Below, piece after piece: positions 61,761 to 64,000 of a DNA stretch of 64,000 bases (the first letter of the stretch is position 1; each line of letters opens with the position of its first letter). The notes under the pieces are model-generated. The model saw only the letters and a program-made list of their open reading frames with translations, made no database searches and was not told where the DNA came from. The translations under genes were made by a program, and so were the position numbers. The stretch is taken from positions 291,008,501 through 291,072,500 of the forward strand of contig NC_092341.1 in assembly GCF_046630445.1 (NCBI RefSeq), given 5' to 3'. Source of the DNA: Rutidosis leptorrhynchoides (taxonomy: Eukaryota; Streptophyta; Magnoliopsida; Asterales; Asteraceae).

Positions 61761-61795
61761 GTACCTACCCGTTAAATAAATTTCGTCCCGAAATT
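61761..61795 (-). promoter_or_regulatory. Purine tract before the G 3' LTR
   Basis: Reverse complement of AATTTCGGGACGAAATTT and of TTAACGGGTAGGTAC, placed between the end of pol and the LTR as in element C. Confidence 0.65.
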
Positions 61796-64000
61796 TTAAG
61801 CTGTTGAAGGTGTTGACGTATCTTCTGGAAATAAATGCGGGTATTTCTTCTTCATTTGATCTTCACGCTCCCAGGTGAACTCGGATCCTCTACGAGCATT
61901 CCATCGAACCTTAACAATCGGTATCTTGTTTTGTTTAAGTCTCTTAACCTCACGATCCATTATTTCGACGGGTTCTTCAATGAATTGAAGTTTTTCATTG
62001 ATTTGGATTTCGTCCAACGGAATAGTGAGATCTTCTTTAGCAAAACATTTCTTCAAATTTGAGACGTGGAAAGTGTTATGTACAGTCGCGAGTTGTTGAG
62101 GTAGCTCTAGTTAGTAAGCTACTGGTCCGACACGATCTATAATCTTGAATAGTCCAATGTACCTTGGATTTAGTTTCCCCCGTTTACCAAATCGAACAAC
62201 GCCTTTTCAAGGTGAAACCTTAAGCATGACCATTTCTCCAATTTCAAACTCTATATCTTTTCTTTTACTGTCCGCGTAGCTCTTTTGTCGACTCTGGGCG
62301 GTTTTCAATCTTTGTTGAATTTGGATGATTTTCTCGGTAGTTTCTTGTATTATCTCCGGACCCGTAATCTGTCTATCCCCCACTTCATTCTAACAAATCA
62401 GAGACCTGCACTTTCTACCATAAAGTGCCTCAAACGGCGCCATCTCAATACTAGAATGGTAGCTGTTGTTGTAGGAAAATTCTGCTAACGGTAGATGTCG
62501 ATCCCAACTATTTCTGAAATCAATAACACAAGCTCGTAGCATGTCTTCAAGTGTTTGTATCGTCCTTTCGTTCTGCCCATCAGTTTGTGGATGATAGGCA
62601 GTACTCATGTCTAGACGAGTTCCCAATGCTTGCTGTAATGTCTGCCAGAATCTTGAAATAAATCTGCCATCCCTATCAGAGATAATAGAGATTGGTATTC
62701 CATGTCTGGAGACGACTTCCTTCAAATACAGTCGTGCTAACTTCTCCATCTTGTCATCTTCTCTTATTGGCAGGAAGTGTGCTGACTTGGTGAGACGATC
62801 AACTATTACCCAAATAGTATCATAACCACTTGCAGTCCTTGGCAATTTAGTAATGAAATCCATGGTAATGTTTTCCCATTTCCATTCCGGGATTTCAGGT
62901 TGTTGTAGTAGACCTGCTGGTTTCTGATGTTCAGCTTTGACCTTAGAACACGTCAAACATTCTCCTACATATTTAGCAATATCGGCTTTCATACCTGGCC
63001 ACCAAAAATGTTTCTTAAGATCCTTGTACATCTTCCCCGTTCCAGGATGTATTGAGTATCTGGTTTTATGAGCTTCTCTAAGTACCATTTCTCTCATATC
63101 TCCAAATTTTGGTACCCAAATTCTTTCAGCCCTATACCGGGTTCCGTCTTCCCGAATATTAAGATGCTTCTCCGATCCTTTGGGTATTTCATCCTTTAAA
63201 TTTCCCTCTTTTAAAACTCCTTGTTGCGCCTCCTTTATTTGAGTAGTAAGGTTATTGTGAATCATTATATTCATAGATTTTACTCGAATAGGTTCTCTGT
63301 CCTTCCTGCTCAAGGCGTCGGCTACCACATTTGCCTTTCCCGGGTGGTAACGAATCTCAAAGTCGTAATCATTCAACAATTCAATCCACCTACGCTGCCT
63401 CATATTCAGTTGTTTCTGATTAAATATGTGTTGAAGACTTTTGTGGTCGGTATATATAATACTTTTGACCCCATATAAGTAGTGCCTCCAAGTCTTTAAT
63501 GCAAAAACAACCGCGTCTAATTCCAAATCATGCGTCGTATAATTTTGTTCAAGAATCTTCAATTGTCTAGACGCATAAGCAATCACCTTCGTTCGTTGCA
63601 TTAATACACAACCGAGACCTTGCTTTGATGCGTCACAATAAATCACAAAATCATCATTCCCTTCAGGCAATGACAATATAGGTGCCGTAGTTAGCTTTTT
63701 CTTCAATAACTGGAACACTTTCTCTTGTTCATCCTTCCATTCAAATTTCTTCCCTTTATGCGTTAATGCAGTCAAGGGTTTTGCTATTTTGGAGAAATCT
63801 TGGATGAATCTTCTGTAGTAACCAGCCAATCCAAAAAATTGACGTATATGCTTCAGAGTTTTTGGGGTTTCCCACTTTTCAACTGTTTCGATCTTTGCCG
63901 GGTCCACCTGGATACCTTCTTTGTTCACTATGTGACCGAGGAATTGAACTTCTTCCAACCAAAATGCACACTTTGAAAACTTAGCGTACAGTTTTTCTTT
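61796..64000 (-). pseudogene. Pol of element G: reverse transcriptase end, RNase H, integrase, chromodomain, three stops
   Basis: One minus-strand frame enters from the window end and runs to 61796. It is open from 64000 to 62393 and then carries stops at 62390 (TAG), 62207 (TGA) and 62111 (TAA). Visible: the end of the reverse transcriptase ([15 protein letters not shown]), RNase H with [10 protein letters not shown], an integrase zinc finger ending [10 protein letters not shown], the DDE core ([34 protein letters not shown]), and a chromodomain ([20 protein letters not shown]). It keeps the RNase H Asp and integrase Cys that element C lost, but the stops remove the integrase C-terminus and chromodomain. 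Two stops replace Trp; the third replaces an Arg codon. Confidence 0.9.

Larger units (their letters stand above)
58531..64000 (-). mobile_element. Element G: second copy of the C-type chromovirus, minus strand, cut by the window end
   Basis: The 3' LTR (58531-61760) is the reverse complement of the C LTR, from tgaaatgtcc to gtcactaca. Purine tract and pol follow at 61761 onward. The bases gatat at 58526-58530 would be one target duplication; the other side is outside the window. It lies within F3, so it is younger than F3. Confidence 0.9.

Overview
This is a plant nuclear window built almost entirely of nested transposable elements. I found no intact host gene in its native position. The two-kilobase and three-kilobase LTRs, the tRNA-Asp and initiator-Met primer sites, the chromodomain integrases and the Helitron-like end all point to a large eudicot genome. 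Asteraceae is my guess from the style of the repeats, and it cannot be proved from this sequence alone.

Layout. (1) Element O is an Athila-like Ty3/gypsy element that runs from before base 1 to 44982. Its 5' LTR (1-1531 plus 12808-12976) is split by element A. Its interior has a tRNA-Asp primer site, a leader, and one long gag-protease frame with four stops (14234-16978). That interior is split by element C and by a Helitron-like insertion. Its 3' LTR is 43047-44982. (2) Element A (1532-12802, target duplication ggaac) is a relative of O. It contains an antisense relative, B (4408-9347), which has lost its own 5' half. The result is a giant inverted repeat with arms of about 3.3 kb and a 1.6-kb spacer holding an intact, unrecognised 381-codon ORF. 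(3) Element C (17029-36455, target duplication agtta) is a Tekay-like chromovirus with 3.2-kb LTRs. It carries two extra ORFs ahead of gag: an acidic protein and an F-box protein. Its pol is long but damaged. Element D (20956-28219, target duplication cccga) sits inside the acidic ORF; its 2526-bp LTRs appear identical and its interior is dead. (4) 37020-41232 is a probable non-autonomous Helitron. (5) 44983-45437 is unassigned. (6) Element E (LTR 45438-47821) carries a gag frame with two stops. (7) F1, F2 and F3 are three same-strand LTR starts of one chromovirus-like family (50316, 54493, 58361), rich in ATT and TA microsatellites. (8) Element G (58531 to the window end, minus strand) is a second copy of the C family, with an open but stop-bearing pol.

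The most unusual signals are four. The first is the F-box ORF carried by an LTR retrotransposon. The second is the long natural hairpin made by A and B. The third is a set of paired GC-rich palindromes just upstream of the LTR TATA box, whose sequence differs between related families yet matches the pair in each family's own leader. The fourth is element D, which moved recently although it encodes nothing usable. Coordinates of LTR ends come from TG..CA termini, primer sites, purine tracts and target duplications read by eye.
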